From the NCBI GenBank assembly GCA_902606525.1, contig CACLGW010000003.1, positions 17,501 through 73,894 of the forward strand: a DNA stretch of 56,394 nucleotides. Reading direction: 5' to 3'. This document shows, piece after piece, positions 37,301-48,217 of the stretch; the first letter of the stretch is position 1; every line of letters starts with the position of its first letter. A program made the position numbers and the translations under genes. The notes beneath the pieces were generated by a model. The model made no database searches, was not told the DNA's origin, and saw only the letters and a program-made list of their open reading frames with translations. Source of the stretch: an uncultured Bacteroidota bacterium (lineage in GTDB: Bacteria; Bacteroidota; Bacteroidia; Flavobacteriales; Flavobacteriaceae).

Positions 37301-40300
37301 ACTCCGGACATGTCCGTATTTACGATTACAATGGAACTGATTGGGTTAAATTTGGCGCAGACATTGATGGTGAAGCGGCAGGGGATTACAGTGGTAGTGA
37401 ACATCGTATTTCTTTAACTCCTGACGGATCAAGGATAGCTATTGGTGCATACTATAATGACGGAGATAGTGGAGATATTGATGATAATAGAGGGCACGTA
37501 AGAGTTTACTCACTTCTTGGAGAAGTCTATCAGTACACTTGGGATGTAGATAGTGGTGGGGCTCCTTCTGATGGGTTATACTATGCAAGCGTTACAGGAA
37601 CAGATAAGGCCGGAAATTCCTATGTAGCAGGAACACAAAGTATCACCTTTACTTTAGATACTACAGCACCTACAGTAATTCTTACCGATAACGATAGTGA
37701 TAATATAATATCCACTACTTTATCACCAATCAATACAGTAACCATTACCGCTAGCTTCTCTAAATCAATGGCCGCTACCCCAACAATCTCAATTACTGGG
37801 GTGGTAACCAATGTAGCGATGACAATAATTAGCGGGACAAATTCCTATACCTATAACTGGAATACATCCACTCCAACACTAGCTGCTGGAGCTTATTCGG
37901 TAACAGTAAGTGGAACAGATGTCCTTGGTAATGCTTATGCAGGATCAGATAGCATCACCTTTACCATAAGTCCTACTTTCTATCTAGATACTAATGGGGT
38001 TACAATAAAATGTAGAGGATGTAATGCCGGGGATACCGGTGTAGTAAGTGGAACTACTTATACTGCCGCTGACAATAGTAGTATATCAAATCTAAGAGAT
38101 GCAGGCAACTTTAATTTGGTTACTACACTGGTCACAGATATGAGTGATTTATTTAAAAATGCAACTTCTAATCCAGATATCGGGCATTGGGACACTTCCA
38201 ATGTTACCGATATGTCAGATATGTTTAATAATGCAGATAATTTTAATCAGGACATCGGATTGTGGGACACCTCAAGTGTTACTGATATGAATCATATGTT
38301 TTACGGAACACAAATTTTTAATAAGGATATTGGTAGTTGGAATACCTCAAAGGTTGAGGACATGAAATATATGTTCTCTTATAATGATGTATTTAATCAG
38401 GATATTGGCAATTGGGACACCTCAAGTGTTACTGATATGAATCAAATGTTTAGAGACATGGATGATTTTAATCAAAATCTTAACTCTTGGGATGTATCAA
38501 ATGTTACAGATATGAGTGCTATGTTCCAATCAGCATCTGCATTTAATGGGAATATATCTAGCTGGAATACTTCTAGTGTAACTAATATGAACTCGATGTT
38601 CCTCGGCAATACTGTTTTTAATCAAGATATTGGTTCTTGGGATACTTCTAGTGTAACTAGAATGTCTTCAATGTTCTACAATGCTGATGCATTCAATCAA
38701 GATATAGGTTCTTGGGATACTTCAAGTGTACAGTACTTAAATGACATGTTTAGATTCAACGGTGGATTCAATCAAGATATTGGTTCTTGGGATACTTCTA
38801 GTGTAACTAACATGTCTTACATGTTCAACGATGCTAGTGCATTCAATCAAGATATAGGTAACTGGGATGTTTCCGGTGTTAACAGTGCTGGAATGACTAA
38901 AATGTTTAGAACAGCAAGTCAATTTAATCAGGACCTTTCAGGCTGGTGTGTATCAGGTATTTCTTCTACCCCTGATAATTTTAGTACACAGTCTGCTCTT
39001 ACTAATGCTAATACTCCCGTATGGGGTACTTGCCCTGCACCAAGTGTTACCCTAACAGACAGCGATGCAGATAATTATGTCCTTAACAGTTCTGTGGTCA
39101 TTATCACAGCCCAATTCTCATCTTCTATGTCGCCTACTGCTACCATAAGTATAAGCAGTGCTCTTTCAAATATTTCTATGACCGTTGTATCTAGCAGCAC
39201 GTTTAGTTACATCTGGGATGTAGATGCAAATGGAAATCTTGATAGCGGAATATATACAGCAACAGTAACAGGGGTGTCAACAGCAGGTAAATCTTATGCA
39301 GGTACAGATAGTATTACCTTCTCTCTTTTGCCATCAATAACAAGTACATCATCCCTCACTATTACAGAAGGAACAAATACTGCAGGTCCCGTCAATGCAA
39401 ATGGTACAGTAACCTTTAGTATCACAGGAGGTGCGGATCAAGCTAATGTCTCTATTGATTCAAACACCGGGCTTATAACACTTAATACTTCACCAGACTA
39501 TGACAACCCCACAGATGCTAATGCAGATAGAACTTATGACATAGAAGTTACACTTACAGGTGGTTCTGGTCTTACTACCACTACACCTGTTCAGATCACC
39601 GTAGAGGAGAAACCCTTTGGAATTGAATTTACAGCTGTAGAGTCCTCTCCAACTGAGGGACAAGCTGGTTCCTATACTGCAGTACTTACTTCACCACCTA
39701 CAGCCCCTGTTACTATACCAATATCATCTAGTAATGACGGAGTAAGTTCGATATCTCCAAGTTCACTAACCTTTACCCCAGATAATTGGAATGTTCCCCA
39801 GACAGTAACTGTAAATACCAACAACAATTCAAGTGCGGATGGAGATGTAACTGTTACAATAGCAACAGGCAAGCCAACTTCTGATGATACTAATTACAAC
39901 GATTTAACGGCTGCAGATACTAGTAACTTTACAATTACTGTAGTGGATGACGAGATTGACACCGATGGAGATTCTTATTATGATTATAACGATGCCTTCC
40001 CAAATGATCCAGATGAATATATTGATACTGATGGGGATGGTATAGGAAATAATGCAGATACTGATGACGATGATGATGGTCAGTCAGATGAGTTAGAATT
40101 AACCAACGGGACTGATCCTCTTGTAGCTAACCAAGCCCCAGGAGATACAGATGGTGACGGCCTGGCTGATATAATAGATCCTGATGATGATAATGATGGT
40201 GTAAATGATACAGATGACACCTTCCCATTAGATGCTAGTGAATCATCAGATAATGATAATGACGGAATTGGTGACAACGCTGATTTAGATGATGATAATG

Positions 40301-43300
40301 ATGGATATTCCGATGCTAATGAGATTGCTGCTGGTTCAGATCCTCTTGATCCTAGCAGTGTTCCTCAAGACACAGATAACGATAAACTTCCCGATAATGT
40401 AGAGTCACAATTAGGAACTGACCCTTCTAATCCAGATACAGATGGAGATGGAGTTATTGATGGAGAGGATGATTTTCCACTTGATCCAAATGAATCCTTA
40501 GACACCGATGGTGACGGAATTGGTAATAATGCTGATCCTGATGATGATAATGATGGACTACTAGATGAAGAGGATCCTTATCCATTTGATCCAAACAATC
40601 AACCTGATACAGATGGGGATGGTCTTAAAGATAATGTTGACCCTGATGATGATAATGATGGGTTTACTGATATCCAAGAACAAGGCGCAGGTTCAGATCC
40701 ACTAGATCCAAATAGTGTTCCAGTGGATTCAGATTATGACGGGCTTACTGATGTTGAAGAGGTAAGTATTGGAACTGATCCTAATAATCCTGACACAGAT
40801 GGTGACGGGGTGAGTGATAAAAATGACTCTGAGCCTTTAAATCCAAATATAGGTCTGGACTCTGATGGTGATGGTATTCCAGACACCACTGATCCTGATG
40901 ATGATAATGATGGAGTTTTGGATGATAATGATGATCTCCCCCTTGATCCTACCGAAACTTCAGATTATGATGGTGACGGTATTGGAGATAATGCTGACCC
41001 TGATGATGACAATGACGGATATAATGATATAGTGGAAAATCAAGAAGGCACAAATACTAAAGATGCCCTTGATTACCCATTAGATTCAGATGGAGATGGT
41101 CTAACAAATAACCAGGAAGAAATACTGGGAACAGATCCAAATAATTCAGATACCGATGGAGACGGTATAAGTGATAAAAATGATCCATCGCCACTTGAAG
41201 GGGACTCGGATAATGATTCAAGTGATGATCCAAGTGATGACTTTGACGGAGATGGCCTACCTAACGATATCGATCCAGACGATGACAACGACGGAGTACC
41301 TGATAGGGAAGATCGTTTCCCTAAAAATCCTAATGAAAGTAGTGACTTAGACAATGATGGTATTGGAGATAACTCAGATCCTGATTTAGATGGAGATGGA
41401 GTCGAAAATAATAACGATGAGTTCCCTTATGATCCATCTGAATGGTCAGATAACGATAAAGACGGTATTGGTGATAACTCGGATCTTGATGATGATAATG
41501 ACGGCTATCCTGATACAATTGAAATTGCAGAAGGGAGTAATCCATTTGATCCAGCTAGCATTCCAGAGGATGCAGATAAAGACGGCTTATCTGATGCAGA
41601 GGAGATTATAATCGGTACTGATCCCACTAATTATGACACTGACGGAGATGGAGTAAATGATAAGATTGATGCCTTCCCACTTGATCCAGAGCATAACAGT
41701 GATCAGGACAGTGATGGAATACCAGACCTTTTAGACCCTGATGATGATAATGATGGGGTTCCTGACAGAACAGATATTTTTCCTTATGACCCTACTGAAA
41801 GTTTTGATACAGATTCAGATGGTATAGGAAATAATGCTGATCCAGATGATGATAATGATGGCTATCCTGATGTAGTAGAAATTAAAGCTGGAACAGATCC
41901 TTTAGATGACAGTGACTTTCCAGAGGATTCTGATGGAGACGGACTTTCTGATATTGAAGAACAAGTATTAGGCACAGATCCAAATAATCCCGATACTGAT
42001 GGCGACGGGGTAGGTGATAAGGAAGACCCTTTCCCATTAAATCCAGAATATTTAAAAGATAATGATAAGGATGGAATTCCAGATTCTATAGATCCAGACG
42101 ATGATAATGATGGTGTTCCAGATAGCGAAGACGCTTTCCCAGATAACGAAAAAGAGCAATTTGATACAGACTCAGATGGTATTGGAGATAATAAAGACAA
42201 AGATGATGATAACGACGGCTATAGTGATCTAGATGAATTATTGTCAGGCTCTAATCCAAAAAATCCGAACAGTACTCCTGTAGATTCAGACAGCGACGGT
42301 CTTTCAGATTTTATTGAAAATCTGAAAGGCACTGATCCTAACAACCCCGATACTGATGGCGATGGCATAATTGACGGGCTAGATGAGTTTCCTTTAAATT
42401 CTGAATTTAGCAGTGACAACGATGATGACGGTATTCCTGATGAAGTTGATGTTTATGGCGATAATGACTCTGATGATCTTGGTGATATACCCGATATCGA
42501 TGATGACAATGATGGAATATCTGATGTTGCCGAAAATGTATTTGTAACCTATTATGAAGGTCATTCTATATCAATAGGGTCAGAAAATTCTGATTGTGAC
42601 CCCATACTTTCAAACACAAGTCTTTCAGATAAAGATCCTAGCACAGATCGGAATGTAGGAAAATGGAAGATTCGAAAGAAGGTTGTTGGAGGTGCAGATG
42701 CAGATAAAGTAAAAGTAGTTGGTGGTGAGCCTAAGAGACAAAAAGGGCGAAAATATCTAAATTCATACCTAAATAGAATTGAAGAATATTCTGGTGAAGG
42801 ATACATATCATTTTTAAATGTCCCTGACCCCAAAAATCCAGATGATGCAAATGGAGATGGTATTTATGACATTGAAATTGCTTATATAAATACTACGCCT
42901 GGTGATCCAAATGTGCCTATTCCAGAGGTAGGTAAAGAAATAGTAACAAACCCAAATTGCGAAAAAATATTTGGATTAGATACAGAAATTACTCCTTTAA
43001 ATCAGGTTGATCCAAGTCTTATTAATTCAGACACTGATGGAGATGGTATTATTAACTCTCGCGACCCGGATGATGATGGGGATCACATTTATAGTGAATT
43101 TGAAGGTTCACTTGTTGAAGAGATTGTAGAGGACATAGTTACAGACTACAGCGCACTAGATACTGATGGTGACGGTTATCCAGACTATCTAGATCCTGAT
43201 GATGATGGTGATGGAATTTTTACTCTTAATGAGGGCCCTGATCCAAATGGTGATTTCAATCCAAAAGATGCAATTGACAGTGATGGAGATGGAATCCCAA

Positions 43301-44202
43301 ATTACTTGGACCCTGATGACGATGGTGATGGATTAAATTCTGTAGACGAATTTCCAGATCAAGATGGAGACGGTAATGCTTCTGATGCATTAGATTTTGA
43401 CGGTGATGGTACTCCAGATTATCTAGACATCGATGATGACGGTGACGGTATACCAACCAAATATGAAATTTTTATAAATTCAATTAGTTCAAAGATTTCA
43501 ATAAAAGATTCTGACAGGGATGGGATTCCAGATTATCACGACTCAGATGATGATGGAGACGGGGTGCCTTCTATAGACGAGATTACAACTCCTGGAGATA
43601 ATTACCCTCTGGATACGGATAATGACGGTATTCTAGACCATCTTGATACTGACGATGATGGGGATGGTTTACTTACAATATTGGAAGATCTAAATGGTAA
43701 TGGTGATCCAAGAGATGATGATGAAGATTTTGATGGAAAAGCTAATTACCTAGAGTCAAATCTTTTAGACTCAGACAGTGATGGAGTAGTTGATCAGCTT
43801 GATAGTGTAAATGATGATCCCTATAATGATCAGGACGGGGACGGGTTCCCTAATCTGGATGAGAAAATTGCTGGAACAGATCCACTATTATCTAACAGTT
43901 TTCCTGAAGGCTTTACAAATCCTGCTTTAAGAGCTTCTATTGAGATCGTTAATTTCTTTTCTCCCAATGGGGATGGTATGAACGATACTTGGCAAGTGAG
44001 AGAAATCGAGCGCTATTTAGACAATGAGGTGTGGATTTATTCTAGAACAGGAAGAGAATTATTCAATACTAAGTTTTATAATAACGATTGGGATGGTAGT
44101 TTAGATGGAAAGCAACTTCCTGCAGGTAGTTATTACTACAGGATTGATTTAGATGGTAATAGTACAATAGATTTTGAAGGATGGCTTTATTTAACAAGAT
44201 GA
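31327..44202 (+). CDS. Giant T9SS-secreted adhesin-like surface protein (~4,291 aa)
   Basis: A signal peptide (1-31, ending AFSFSQ) leads into the modules. An Ig-like module (31420-31695) is followed by a LamG/concanavalin-like segment (31705-32640). Seven further Ig-like modules (32641-39330) follow; three of them are split by seven-repeat propeller blocks, and a BspA-type array (37976-39035) sits among them. Next come a cadherin-like module (39331-39610) and a CalX-beta-like module (39620-39955). TSP3 tract 1 (39958-42535) is followed by a non-repeat domain (42541-43023), TSP3 tract 2 (43024-43905) and a C-terminal gliding-type T9SS sorting domain (43930-44199: [13 protein letters not shown], then [12 protein letters not shown]). 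The protein is very Asp-rich and probably calcium-stiffened. It resembles SprB-class adhesins in design but its ligand is unknown. The TTG three bases earlier is an alternative start; the ATG overlaps the TGA before it. Confidence 0.88.
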   Translation: MRFKVQTNVTKLKIRLSFLISIFYFAFSFSQDTVSPTVVITQSTIDTDVLEDQTVRITGTFSENMSSSPQITIGNLITNANMTGSGSSWYYDWDVSTGNPSTGSVSVTITGTDSAGNSLMSTTPFTKALDLDGTNSPDAVQSGASDDSSPLRRDSGGGVQPWMVNVIFKRTNSNNQTIWAQREDSGSNDYKIKLKVNTSTLMFKYGKTSNWITWSQTSKIQQDTWYSISVKYNGEDITQSSSFAIYETDLSTGLATEISGDGSWTISGDGPDDSREVNGDFYVGRDLTAERFNGNISSVVVTTLKQGESPSLVEMAMFGQDPLAWVATYKEGKTFRAPTGTSPESVNFQRLNNNYSSSEKSKRSDFATIVWLMGDGTAGDGNNGLGTGSDYHVENEVTHSSASGSSQTRLVFSNSSNYDKIADANISVPARKIFNITNVSPKASLSLSDSDNNIGVSNVVTITALFNKAMTATPTLSISGGLLSNVAFTSYTTENSQIGGDIDGEAQGDGLGRSLSASRNGRRIASGAYYNSDGGNLAGHVRVYDNNGSSWQQVGSDIDGNASEAMGYSVSLSADGKRLAAGGYFAGSITGVVRIYDFNGTNWVQTGFDINGEATGDRSGWDISLSDDGTRVAVGAPYNDAGNSSSDNRGHVRVYELKSGSWVQLGSDIDGQAAGDEFGRSVSLSSDGSRLAVGGPYHDGGNASNDNRGFVRVFDWDASASAWVQVGVDFDGTAGDQFGDDVDLSSDGTILAIGASDEDSAGTNNNEGGVLIYEYTPTGVTSWTQLGSTIYGSYAGAGSAGEGQISISDNGSRIAIGNTVYSCDGSQNNVCGQTRLFDYNGSDWVQTGSDIYGEASGDNSGRVALSGDGTLLAIGAPGNDDNGLNSGHVRVNSLGGYKYLWDVDAGGTPSRGTYYLTVAGTQTTGNAYVAGTQSITFTIDPTAPTVTLKNSDSDNLLVASDTVTITAFFSEPMTATPTISITGLVTNVVMSSGSTSFTATDIATSALVARSVFAADMDGDGDMDIVSASEGSASDNGTIAWYENNGAAEPTWAAANIATSLSRPISVFAAEMDGDGDMDIVSASKGDSTIAWYENNGAADPTWTAANIATSADGARSVFAADMDRDGDMDIVSASYNDNTIAWYENNGDANPTWADANIAISADGAASVFAADMDGDGDMDIVSASYIDNTIAWYENHGDANPTWADANIATSADGAASVFAADMDGDGDMDIVSASVLDDTIAWYENNGDANPTWADADIATSADGATSVFAADMDGDGDMDIVSASQIDYTISWYENNGAADPTWTATDIATSADGAYSVFAADMDGDGDMDIVSASSSDNTIAWYENGVGYSYSWDVDSGGAPSDGTYSASVAGTKKNGNAYVAGTQSITFTLDTTVPTVTLTDTDSDNLVSTSEVVTITAVFSEVMTTTPTISITGIVTNVFMTPVAGTNSYTYAWDTSSGTLSDGAYSAVVSGTDLIGNAYVAGTQSITFTVDSSTPTVTITTSDSDNTVRPGRVIVITATFSEAMAFSPSPKITIGSAVNNVNLGTNGTENNSKIWTYSWSTGGFSDGSYTVTVTGTDLAGNAYAGSDEITIRIDSTAPTVTLKNSDSDNLLAASDTVSITTAFSEAMTATPTISISGLVTNVIMNKISVGPNDSVSTQLGQDIDGEAAGDMSGLVSLSSDGSRVAIGAHRNGGNGIDSGHVRIYDFNGSSWVQVGEDIDGEGANDHFGYVSISSDGSRVAIGAGQAEQSVRGHVRIYDFNGTAWVQVGGNIVGESIGDRSGTGGLSLSSDGSIVAIGAMSNSGNGTYSGHVRVFQYQVISGTATWTQLGADIDGEAARDYSGSQLSLSSDGSRVAIGAPYNDAGNHGSDNRGHARVYELQSGSWVQLGSDIDGEAADDMLSILSLSSDGSRVAVGAIKNDGDSGDIDDNRGHTRVYELQSGSWVQLGSDIDGEAAGDMSGSSVSLSSDGSRVAIGAYTNDANGTYSGHVRIYDYNGTDWVKFGADIDGEAAGDYSGSEHRISLTPDGSRIAIGAYYNDGDSGDIDDNRGHVRVYSLLGEVYQYTWDVDSGGAPSDGLYYASVTGTDKAGNSYVAGTQSITFTLDTTAPTVILTDNDSDNIISTTLSPINTVTITASFSKSMAATPTISITGVVTNVAMTIISGTNSYTYNWNTSTPTLAAGAYSVTVSGTDVLGNAYAGSDSITFTISPTFYLDTNGVTIKCRGCNAGDTGVVSGTTYTAADNSSISNLRDAGNFNLVTTLVTDMSDLFKNATSNPDIGHWDTSNVTDMSDMFNNADNFNQDIGLWDTSSVTDMNHMFYGTQIFNKDIGSWNTSKVEDMKYMFSYNDVFNQDIGNWDTSSVTDMNQMFRDMDDFNQNLNSWDVSNVTDMSAMFQSASAFNGNISSWNTSSVTNMNSMFLGNTVFNQDIGSWDTSSVTRMSSMFYNADAFNQDIGSWDTSSVQYLNDMFRFNGGFNQDIGSWDTSSVTNMSYMFNDASAFNQDIGNWDVSGVNSAGMTKMFRTASQFNQDLSGWCVSGISSTPDNFSTQSALTNANTPVWGTCPAPSVTLTDSDADNYVLNSSVVIITAQFSSSMSPTATISISSALSNISMTVVSSSTFSYIWDVDANGNLDSGIYTATVTGVSTAGKSYAGTDSITFSLLPSITSTSSLTITEGTNTAGPVNANGTVTFSITGGADQANVSIDSNTGLITLNTSPDYDNPTDANADRTYDIEVTLTGGSGLTTTTPVQITVEEKPFGIEFTAVESSPTEGQAGSYTAVLTSPPTAPVTIPISSSNDGVSSISPSSLTFTPDNWNVPQTVTVNTNNNSSADGDVTVTIATGKPTSDDTNYNDLTAADTSNFTITVVDDEIDTDGDSYYDYNDAFPNDPDEYIDTDGDGIGNNADTDDDDDGQSDELELTNGTDPLVANQAPGDTDGDGLADIIDPDDDNDGVNDTDDTFPLDASESSDNDNDGIGDNADLDDDNDGYSDANEIAAGSDPLDPSSVPQDTDNDKLPDNVESQLGTDPSNPDTDGDGVIDGEDDFPLDPNESLDTDGDGIGNNADPDDDNDGLLDEEDPYPFDPNNQPDTDGDGLKDNVDPDDDNDGFTDIQEQGAGSDPLDPNSVPVDSDYDGLTDVEEVSIGTDPNNPDTDGDGVSDKNDSEPLNPNIGLDSDGDGIPDTTDPDDDNDGVLDDNDDLPLDPTETSDYDGDGIGDNADPDDDNDGYNDIVENQEGTNTKDALDYPLDSDGDGLTNNQEEILGTDPNNSDTDGDGISDKNDPSPLEGDSDNDSSDDPSDDFDGDGLPNDIDPDDDNDGVPDREDRFPKNPNESSDLDNDGIGDNSDPDLDGDGVENNNDEFPYDPSEWSDNDKDGIGDNSDLDDDNDGYPDTIEIAEGSNPFDPASIPEDADKDGLSDAEEIIIGTDPTNYDTDGDGVNDKIDAFPLDPEHNSDQDSDGIPDLLDPDDDNDGVPDRTDIFPYDPTESFDTDSDGIGNNADPDDDNDGYPDVVEIKAGTDPLDDSDFPEDSDGDGLSDIEEQVLGTDPNNPDTDGDGVGDKEDPFPLNPEYLKDNDKDGIPDSIDPDDDNDGVPDSEDAFPDNEKEQFDTDSDGIGDNKDKDDDNDGYSDLDELLSGSNPKNPNSTPVDSDSDGLSDFIENLKGTDPNNPDTDGDGIIDGLDEFPLNSEFSSDNDDDGIPDEVDVYGDNDSDDLGDIPDIDDDNDGISDVAENVFVTYYEGHSISIGSENSDCDPILSNTSLSDKDPSTDRNVGKWKIRKKVVGGADADKVKVVGGEPKRQKGRKYLNSYLNRIEEYSGEGYISFLNVPDPKNPDDANGDGIYDIEIAYINTTPGDPNVPIPEVGKEIVTNPNCEKIFGLDTEITPLNQVDPSLINSDTDGDGIINSRDPDDDGDHIYSEFEGSLVEEIVEDIVTDYSALDTDGDGYPDYLDPDDDGDGIFTLNEGPDPNGDFNPKDAIDSDGDGIPNYLDPDDDGDGLNSVDEFPDQDGDGNASDALDFDGDGTPDYLDIDDDGDGIPTKYEIFINSISSKISIKDSDRDGIPDYHDSDDDGDGVPSIDEITTPGDNYPLDTDNDGILDHLDTDDDGDGLLTILEDLNGNGDPRDDDEDFDGKANYLESNLLDSDSDGVVDQLDSVNDDPYNDQDGDGFPNLDEKIAGTDPLLSNSFPEGFTNPALRASIEIVNFFSPNGDGMNDTWQVREIERYLDNEVWIYSRTGRELFNTKFYNNDWDGSLDGKQLPAGSYYYRIDLDGNSTIDFEGWLYLTR
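32820..34008 (+). repeat. Seven FG-GAP-like repeats, block 1 (propeller)
   Basis: Seven units follow the pattern GxDIDGxAxGDxxGxxxSLSxDGxRxAxGA, then xxGHVRVYxxNGxxWxQ. Seven units would close a seven-bladed propeller. The block interrupts an Ig-like module after LLSNVAF and that module resumes at [11 protein letters not shown]. Confidence 0.8.
34321..35379 (+). repeat. Seven VCBS-type repeats ([14 protein letters not shown])
   Basis: Seven near-identical units are built on [19 protein letters not shown] and TIAWYENNG. Unit starts (TTT of VFAA) are at 34363, 34528, 34681, 34834, 34987, 35140 and 35293: one step of 165 bases, then five of exactly 153 (51 residues). The block sits inside an Ig-like module. 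Confidence 0.9.
36300..37520 (+). repeat. Seven FG-GAP-like repeats, block 2 (propeller)
   Basis: Seven units match [30 protein letters not shown], more alike to one another than those of block 1. The block lies between VTNVIMN and [11 protein letters not shown] of a split Ig-like module. Confidence 0.8.
38167..38970 (+). repeat. BspA-type (DUF285) 25-residue repeat array
   Basis: About eleven units of [20 protein letters not shown] occur. Nine intervals from 38167 to 38842 are exactly 75 bases, and the last unit is 81 bases on. The fold is probably leucine-rich-repeat-like. The array ends at a Cys-containing cap (GWCVSG, then WGTCPAP). Confidence 0.9.
39958..42535 (+). repeat. TSP3-type calcium-binding tract 1
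   Basis: There are about fifteen DPDDDNDG-type units, with FPLDPNE and [13 protein letters not shown] connectors, typical of thrombospondin type 3 calcium-binding repeats. A super-unit marked by xGSDPLDPxSxP recurs at 40333, 40690, 41047, 41533, 41890 and 42247, with spacings of 357, 357, 486, 357 and 357 bases. Confidence 0.9.
43024..43905 (+). repeat. TSP3-type calcium-binding tract 2
   Basis: There are about six units of DxDDDGDG form, distinct from the DDDNDG form of tract 1. They lie between the non-repeat domain and the T9SS sorting domain. Confidence 0.85.
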
Positions 44203-45113
44203 TGAAAAAGTGTATTTTATTCTTACTGCTTGTTTTGTCTGAATTGACTTTTGGTCAACAAGAGTCCTACTACTCTCTTTATCGTTATAATATGAATGTA
44301 ATCAACCCTGCCTTTGCAGGAGCCGATGAAGCTAATATGATTTCTTTCACTTCTAGAAGTCAGTGGGCCTCAGTTGAAGATGCTCCTAATACCCTTGCTT
44401 TTGCTTTTTCTTCCGCTAGAGAAAACAATGTAGGTCTGGGAATTTCTTTAGTATCAGATAAGGTGTTTATTGAACAACAAACCTTTGCCTATATAGACTT
44501 CTCATATAAGCTTCAGATCAGTGAAGAATCTGCTCTATTTTTAGGATTAAAAGGAGGGGGGAACTTCTACAGCGCCGATCCTACATCATTAATTGCCTAT
44601 CGTAAAATGATGGATCCTACTCAGGTGAGTTTAAGCAGGTTTAATCCCAATATTGGAGCAGGAGCTTATTTTAGATCCCCAAGCTACTGGGTTTCATTCT
44701 CTATACCAAGACTATTTAATGTAAAAAGAGATAGTGATAATCTTGCAGTGACAGCTAAAGACCGGGTACATACCTATTTAGGTGCTGGGGTAGACTTGCC
44801 TGTCTCAAACGGTATTTTTGTAAAACCATCGCTAATGATAAGAAAAGTGAAAGGTCTTCCTGCAACGGCTGACCTTACCGGTATGATTAGTTGGCAGAAT
44901 CAGTTTGATGTAGGACTCTCTTTTAGAACTAATAGTTCAATGGCTCTTATGAGTATGATATCTCTGGGTATGTTTGATGTAGGTTATGCCTATGAAACTC
45001 CAACGGATAATGGTCTGTCTCAATTAAACTTAAGAACACATGAACTGGTTCTTAGAATAAGATTAGGTGAAGGTGACCAAAAAACGAAAGAAGGGCCTAG
45101 TGAACCAGAATAA
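44199..45113 (+). CDS. PorP/SprF family type IX secretion outer-membrane protein
   Basis: This is an outer-membrane beta-barrel-type protein of about 304 aa that partners large T9SS-exported adhesins (SprB/SprF pairing). The signal peptide ends LTFGQ, and the family opening [19 protein letters not shown] is followed by the barrel strands. The frame is open to an ATG at 44181, but the ATG at 44199 gives a clean signal peptide and overlaps the stop of the giant gene (ATGATGA), so it was chosen. The tight coupling says that the giant protein is its specific cargo, attached or exported with its help. Confidence 0.9.
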   Translation: MMKKCILFLLLVLSELTFGQQESYYSLYRYNMNVINPAFAGADEANMISFTSRSQWASVEDAPNTLAFAFSSARENNVGLGISLVSDKVFIEQQTFAYIDFSYKLQISEESALFLGLKGGGNFYSADPTSLIAYRKMMDPTQVSLSRFNPNIGAGAYFRSPSYWVSFSIPRLFNVKRDSDNLAVTAKDRVHTYLGAGVDLPVSNGIFVKPSLMIRKVKGLPATADLTGMISWQNQFDVGLSFRTNSSMALMSMISLGMFDVGYAYETPTDNGLSQLNLRTHELVLRIRLGEGDQKTKEGPSEPE

Positions 45114-45128
45114 TAATTATATTGTGAC

Positions 45129-45971
45129 ATGGTAAAAATTTTGACCTCTATATTTTTAATCATTTCAATAACTGCGATTGCTCAAGAGCAAAAAACAGAA
45201 AATTTTATCTTCAGACATAGTCAATTCAAATATAATGAGAGAGGAATTCTAATTTCACCAATTAATCCTGGAATTAACAGCACAATTAAAACGTATGTCG
45301 AAGTCAACTATAATAATGTAGTAGAATCAGTAAGAAATGTAGTTTGGTTATCATATGAAACTTCAACAAATCCGATTTCTAAATCACATATTGAAAAATA
45401 TAGCGTAAGGGTTCAAATTAAAAATAAGAATCAAAATCAAGAATTTAGATATTTAGAAGTAGAACATGACATGTATGAAAATACATTTTCTTCAAAATAT
45501 GTTTTCAATAAACAAAAAAGAAATTTCATTTTACAAGAAAAAGAAATCGAAAGAAGATCTTTTTTATCTGACTTTGAAAAGCTTGGGATAAAAAATGCAC
45601 CTGAAAAAACATCTATTGAAAATATAATCAATGATTATAAGCAATTGGTCGATGGTGAAAATAAAAATCAAGTTCCGGGTTTTTCAATAATGGATTCAGA
45701 AAATTATGAGATTTATGACCAAATTGTGGACTACGTAACCAAAAATTTTAATAATGTTTCCTTTGTCATGAATATTGCTTGGGACTCCTATAATACTTAT
45801 TTAAGCAACTATGATATATATCATTACCACACATACATTGTTCGAGTAAAACTTAAAGACTCCGATATATATCAATTTATAGAAGTTTTTTATAACCCCT
45901 TTAATAACCAAGCAATTTCAGATTTTGTTTGGAATCAGGAGAATGGGTTTTTTGAAAGGGATTTTAATTAA
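45129..45971 (+). CDS. Secreted protein of unknown function with an internal duplication
   Basis: This 280 aa protein has a signal peptide (1-18, ending ITAIAQ). Two similar halves are visible: residues about 55-135 (NVVWLSYET, then YSVRVQIK and YLEVEH) and about 203-275 (NIAWDSYNT, then YIVRVKLK and FIEVFY). I do not recognise the family. It starts 15 bases after the sprF-like gene in the same direction, so it may belong to the adhesin operon and act in the periplasm or at the outer membrane. Confidence 0.65.
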   Translation: MVKILTSIFLIISITAIAQEQKTENFIFRHSQFKYNERGILISPINPGINSTIKTYVEVNYNNVVESVRNVVWLSYETSTNPISKSHIEKYSVRVQIKNKNQNQEFRYLEVEHDMYENTFSSKYVFNKQKRNFILQEKEIERRSFLSDFEKLGIKNAPEKTSIENIINDYKQLVDGENKNQVPGFSIMDSENYEIYDQIVDYVTKNFNNVSFVMNIAWDSYNTYLSNYDIYHYHTYIVRVKLKDSDIYQFIEVFYNPFNNQAISDFVWNQENGFFERDFN

Positions 45972-46047
45972 AAATTAAATCAATTTATCAGTCAAAAACT
46001 TTACTGTAAAAGATTTTGTAAATTGTGTATATCATCAAATTTTTAAT

Positions 46048-46617
46048 ATGAAATATTTTAGTTACCTCATACTAGTCTTGTGTTTAGTTTCTTGTGAGCA
46101 AACCAAAAACAATTCAAATAATTCTAAAATAGATCCATCTTATAATCCAGAGGCTCAACTAGAAAAGTTAGGAATTCAATTACCAGAGGTATCTCCTCCA
46201 GTTGCTAATTATGTTAGAGCAGTCAAAACAGGAAATCTATTGTTTTTGTCAGGGAGTGGTCCTAAAAAACCAGATGGAGATTATATAACGGGAAAGTTAG
46301 GTGAGGACCTCACCATTGAACAAGGATACCAGGCAGCAAGAATAACTGGAATAAATCACCTTGCAACTCTTAAAGCTGAACTAGGTGATCTAAAAAGAGT
46401 TAAAAGAATAGTCAAAGTTTTAGGTATGGTCAATTCCTCACCCGAATTTACAGATCAGCCGAAAGTAATCAATGGGTTTTCAGATCTGATGGTGGAAGTA
46501 TTCGGAGAAAAAGGGAAGCATGCCCGTTCTGCGGTTGGAATGGCATCACTCCCTATCGGCATAGCAGTTGAAATTGAATTAATAGTAGAAGTGGAAGAAA
46601 CCTCTTTTGCTTATTAA
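46048..46617 (+). CDS. RidA (YjgF) family lipoprotein
   Basis: This 189 aa protein has a lipoprotein signal (LCLVSC, Cys16) and then a full YjgF/RidA trimeric-barrel domain: VRAVKTGNLLFLSGSGP, LAALKAELGDLKRVKRIVKV-like segment and the ligand-site stretch ARSAVGMASLPIGIAVEIE. RidA proteins deaminate reactive imine intermediates in the cytoplasm, whereas this one is predicted outside it on a membrane. The Arg in ARSAVG matches the position of the substrate-binding arginine. It stands alone and converges with the symporter gene. Confidence 0.8.
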   Translation: MKYFSYLILVLCLVSCEQTKNNSNNSKIDPSYNPEAQLEKLGIQLPEVSPPVANYVRAVKTGNLLFLSGSGPKKPDGDYITGKLGEDLTIEQGYQAARITGINHLATLKAELGDLKRVKRIVKVLGMVNSSPEFTDQPKVINGFSDLMVEVFGEKGKHARSAVGMASLPIGIAVEIELIVEVEETSFAY

Positions 46618-46636
46618 ATTTTACAGTTTAAAAATA

Positions 46637-48217
46637 TTAATTCCAGCTTCCTAAACTAATGTAAATTAGAAGGGTAATTACACATAAGCTTATAGAAAGA
46701 TGATTGGTATATTTCCAACCTTTAAGATCTAAAAGTGGTGGATGATTTTTCTCAGTAACGTCCTGTCTTGGATAAAAATAAGAGACACTATACATCACGG
46801 CCATATTTAGGACAAATTCAATTCCCCAAATATGAACAAAATGGATTTTTACAGGATAAATAAAGGTGCAAATTAAATAAAAGCTTAATCCCACACCTAA
46901 AGCAATTTTAGCAGCTATGGCAGAAATATTTTTTGTGAAAAATCCAGCAATCATAATTGATGCTATCGGGATAAAGAAAATCCCATTTAATTGCTGCAAA
47001 AGTTGGTAAAGACCATCAGGAGCGTTGGCTACCCAAGGAGCAACTATAATTGCAAAAACAGCAAGTATAGTTGAGGTTAGTTTTCCAACTCTAACTAAGC
47101 TTTTGTCCGAGCTATTTGGGTTAAAATATCCTTTGTAAAGATCTATGCTAAAAATTGTTGCAGCGCTATTTAAAACGCTATTAAAAGTGCTTAGAACTGC
47201 CCCCATAACTATAGCAGCAAAAACTCCAATAAGTCCAACAGGAAAGACTTTTTTGATTAGTTCTGGATATATCATGTCTTGATTTTCGAATAAACTATCA
47301 CCATAGTAATAAAAACCAATAACTCCAGGAAGTATAATAATTAAGGGAACCAATATTTTTAATATTCCAGTAAATAATAATCCTTTTTGAGCCTCTACTA
47401 AGCTTTTTGCTCCTAGCGCTCTTTGGATTATAGTTTGATTCATACTCCAAAAGTAAAGTTGGTTTATAATTAGTCCAGTAAATAATACTTCAAATGGAAG
47501 CACAGAGTCCGAACTTCCGATCACATTAAATTTTTTAGGTGCATGCTGATATACTTTTTCCAATCCTCCAAGTATATTCCCATCACCAATGCTAAATAAA
47601 GCAATACAAGGGACAGCTAGACCACCTAAAAGTAATCCATACCCATTAAGTGTGTCAGAAACTGCTACAGCTTTTAGGCCTCCCATAATGGCATATAATG
47701 AGCCTATAAGTCCAATAACAATGACAGTAAGGGTAATTCCCTTTTGTTGTGAAATTTCTAATATTTCAGAAATATTAAAAATACTTTCTAGATTAATTGC
47801 TCCTGTATATAAAACAATAGGTAGTATGGTTACTACAAATGAAACCATTAGGAAAAATGCTACCAAAGTTCTGGTAGTTTGATCAAAACGCTGCTCTAAA
47901 TATTGTGGAATTGTAGTCAGTCCCATTTTTAGGTACTTAGGAACAAAATAAATAGCCGCAGCAACTAGCGCCAGTGCAGAAGTGACTTCCCATGCTATAA
48001 TAATAAAACCATTTTTATAAGAAGATCCATTCATCCCAATTAGATGTTCGGTTGATATATTAGTAAGTAGCATTGACCCTGCAATTACAATTCCAGTCAA
48101 ACTCCTACCTCCTAAAAAATATCCATCTTGAGAACTTAAATTTTCTTTACGAAGACGATACCACGAATAAACTGCAACAAAAATTGTATAGGCTAAAAAG
48201 CTTATAAAAGTCATCAT
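46637..48217 (-). CDS. Sodium:solute symporter family protein (SglT-like)
   Basis: This is a 13-14 TM Na+-driven symporter of the SSS family (526 aa). Visible marks are FLGGRSLTG near 33-41, LLTNISTEHLIGMNG, TTIPQYLEQRFD and ATIFSIDLYK. It is closest in pattern to SGLT-type sugar transporters such as vSGLT, but the substrate is not fixed by sequence. It is the last gene of the DUF885-CDGSH-symporter run and overlaps the CDGSH stop by four bases. Confidence 0.9.
   Translation of the reverse strand: MMTFISFLAYTIFVAVYSWYRLRKENLSSQDGYFLGGRSLTGIVIAGSMLLTNISTEHLIGMNGSSYKNGFIIIAWEVTSALALVAAAIYFVPKYLKMGLTTIPQYLEQRFDQTTRTLVAFFLMVSFVVTILPIVLYTGAINLESIFNISEILEISQQKGITLTVIVIGLIGSLYAIMGGLKAVAVSDTLNGYGLLLGGLAVPCIALFSIGDGNILGGLEKVYQHAPKKFNVIGSSDSVLPFEVLFTGLIINQLYFWSMNQTIIQRALGAKSLVEAQKGLLFTGILKILVPLIIILPGVIGFYYYGDSLFENQDMIYPELIKKVFPVGLIGVFAAIVMGAVLSTFNSVLNSAATIFSIDLYKGYFNPNSSDKSLVRVGKLTSTILAVFAIIVAPWVANAPDGLYQLLQQLNGIFFIPIASIMIAGFFTKNISAIAAKIALGVGLSFYLICTFIYPVKIHFVHIWGIEFVLNMAVMYSVSYFYPRQDVTEKNHPPLLDLKGWKYTNHLSISLCVITLLIYISLGSWN

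Noticed and set aside
31327-44202. Assembly error or frameshift explaining the great length of the adhesin gene
   Set aside because: The frame is open from signal peptide to sorting domain with coherent modules and exact repeat phasing, so no break is needed, though repeat copy number could still be miscounted.
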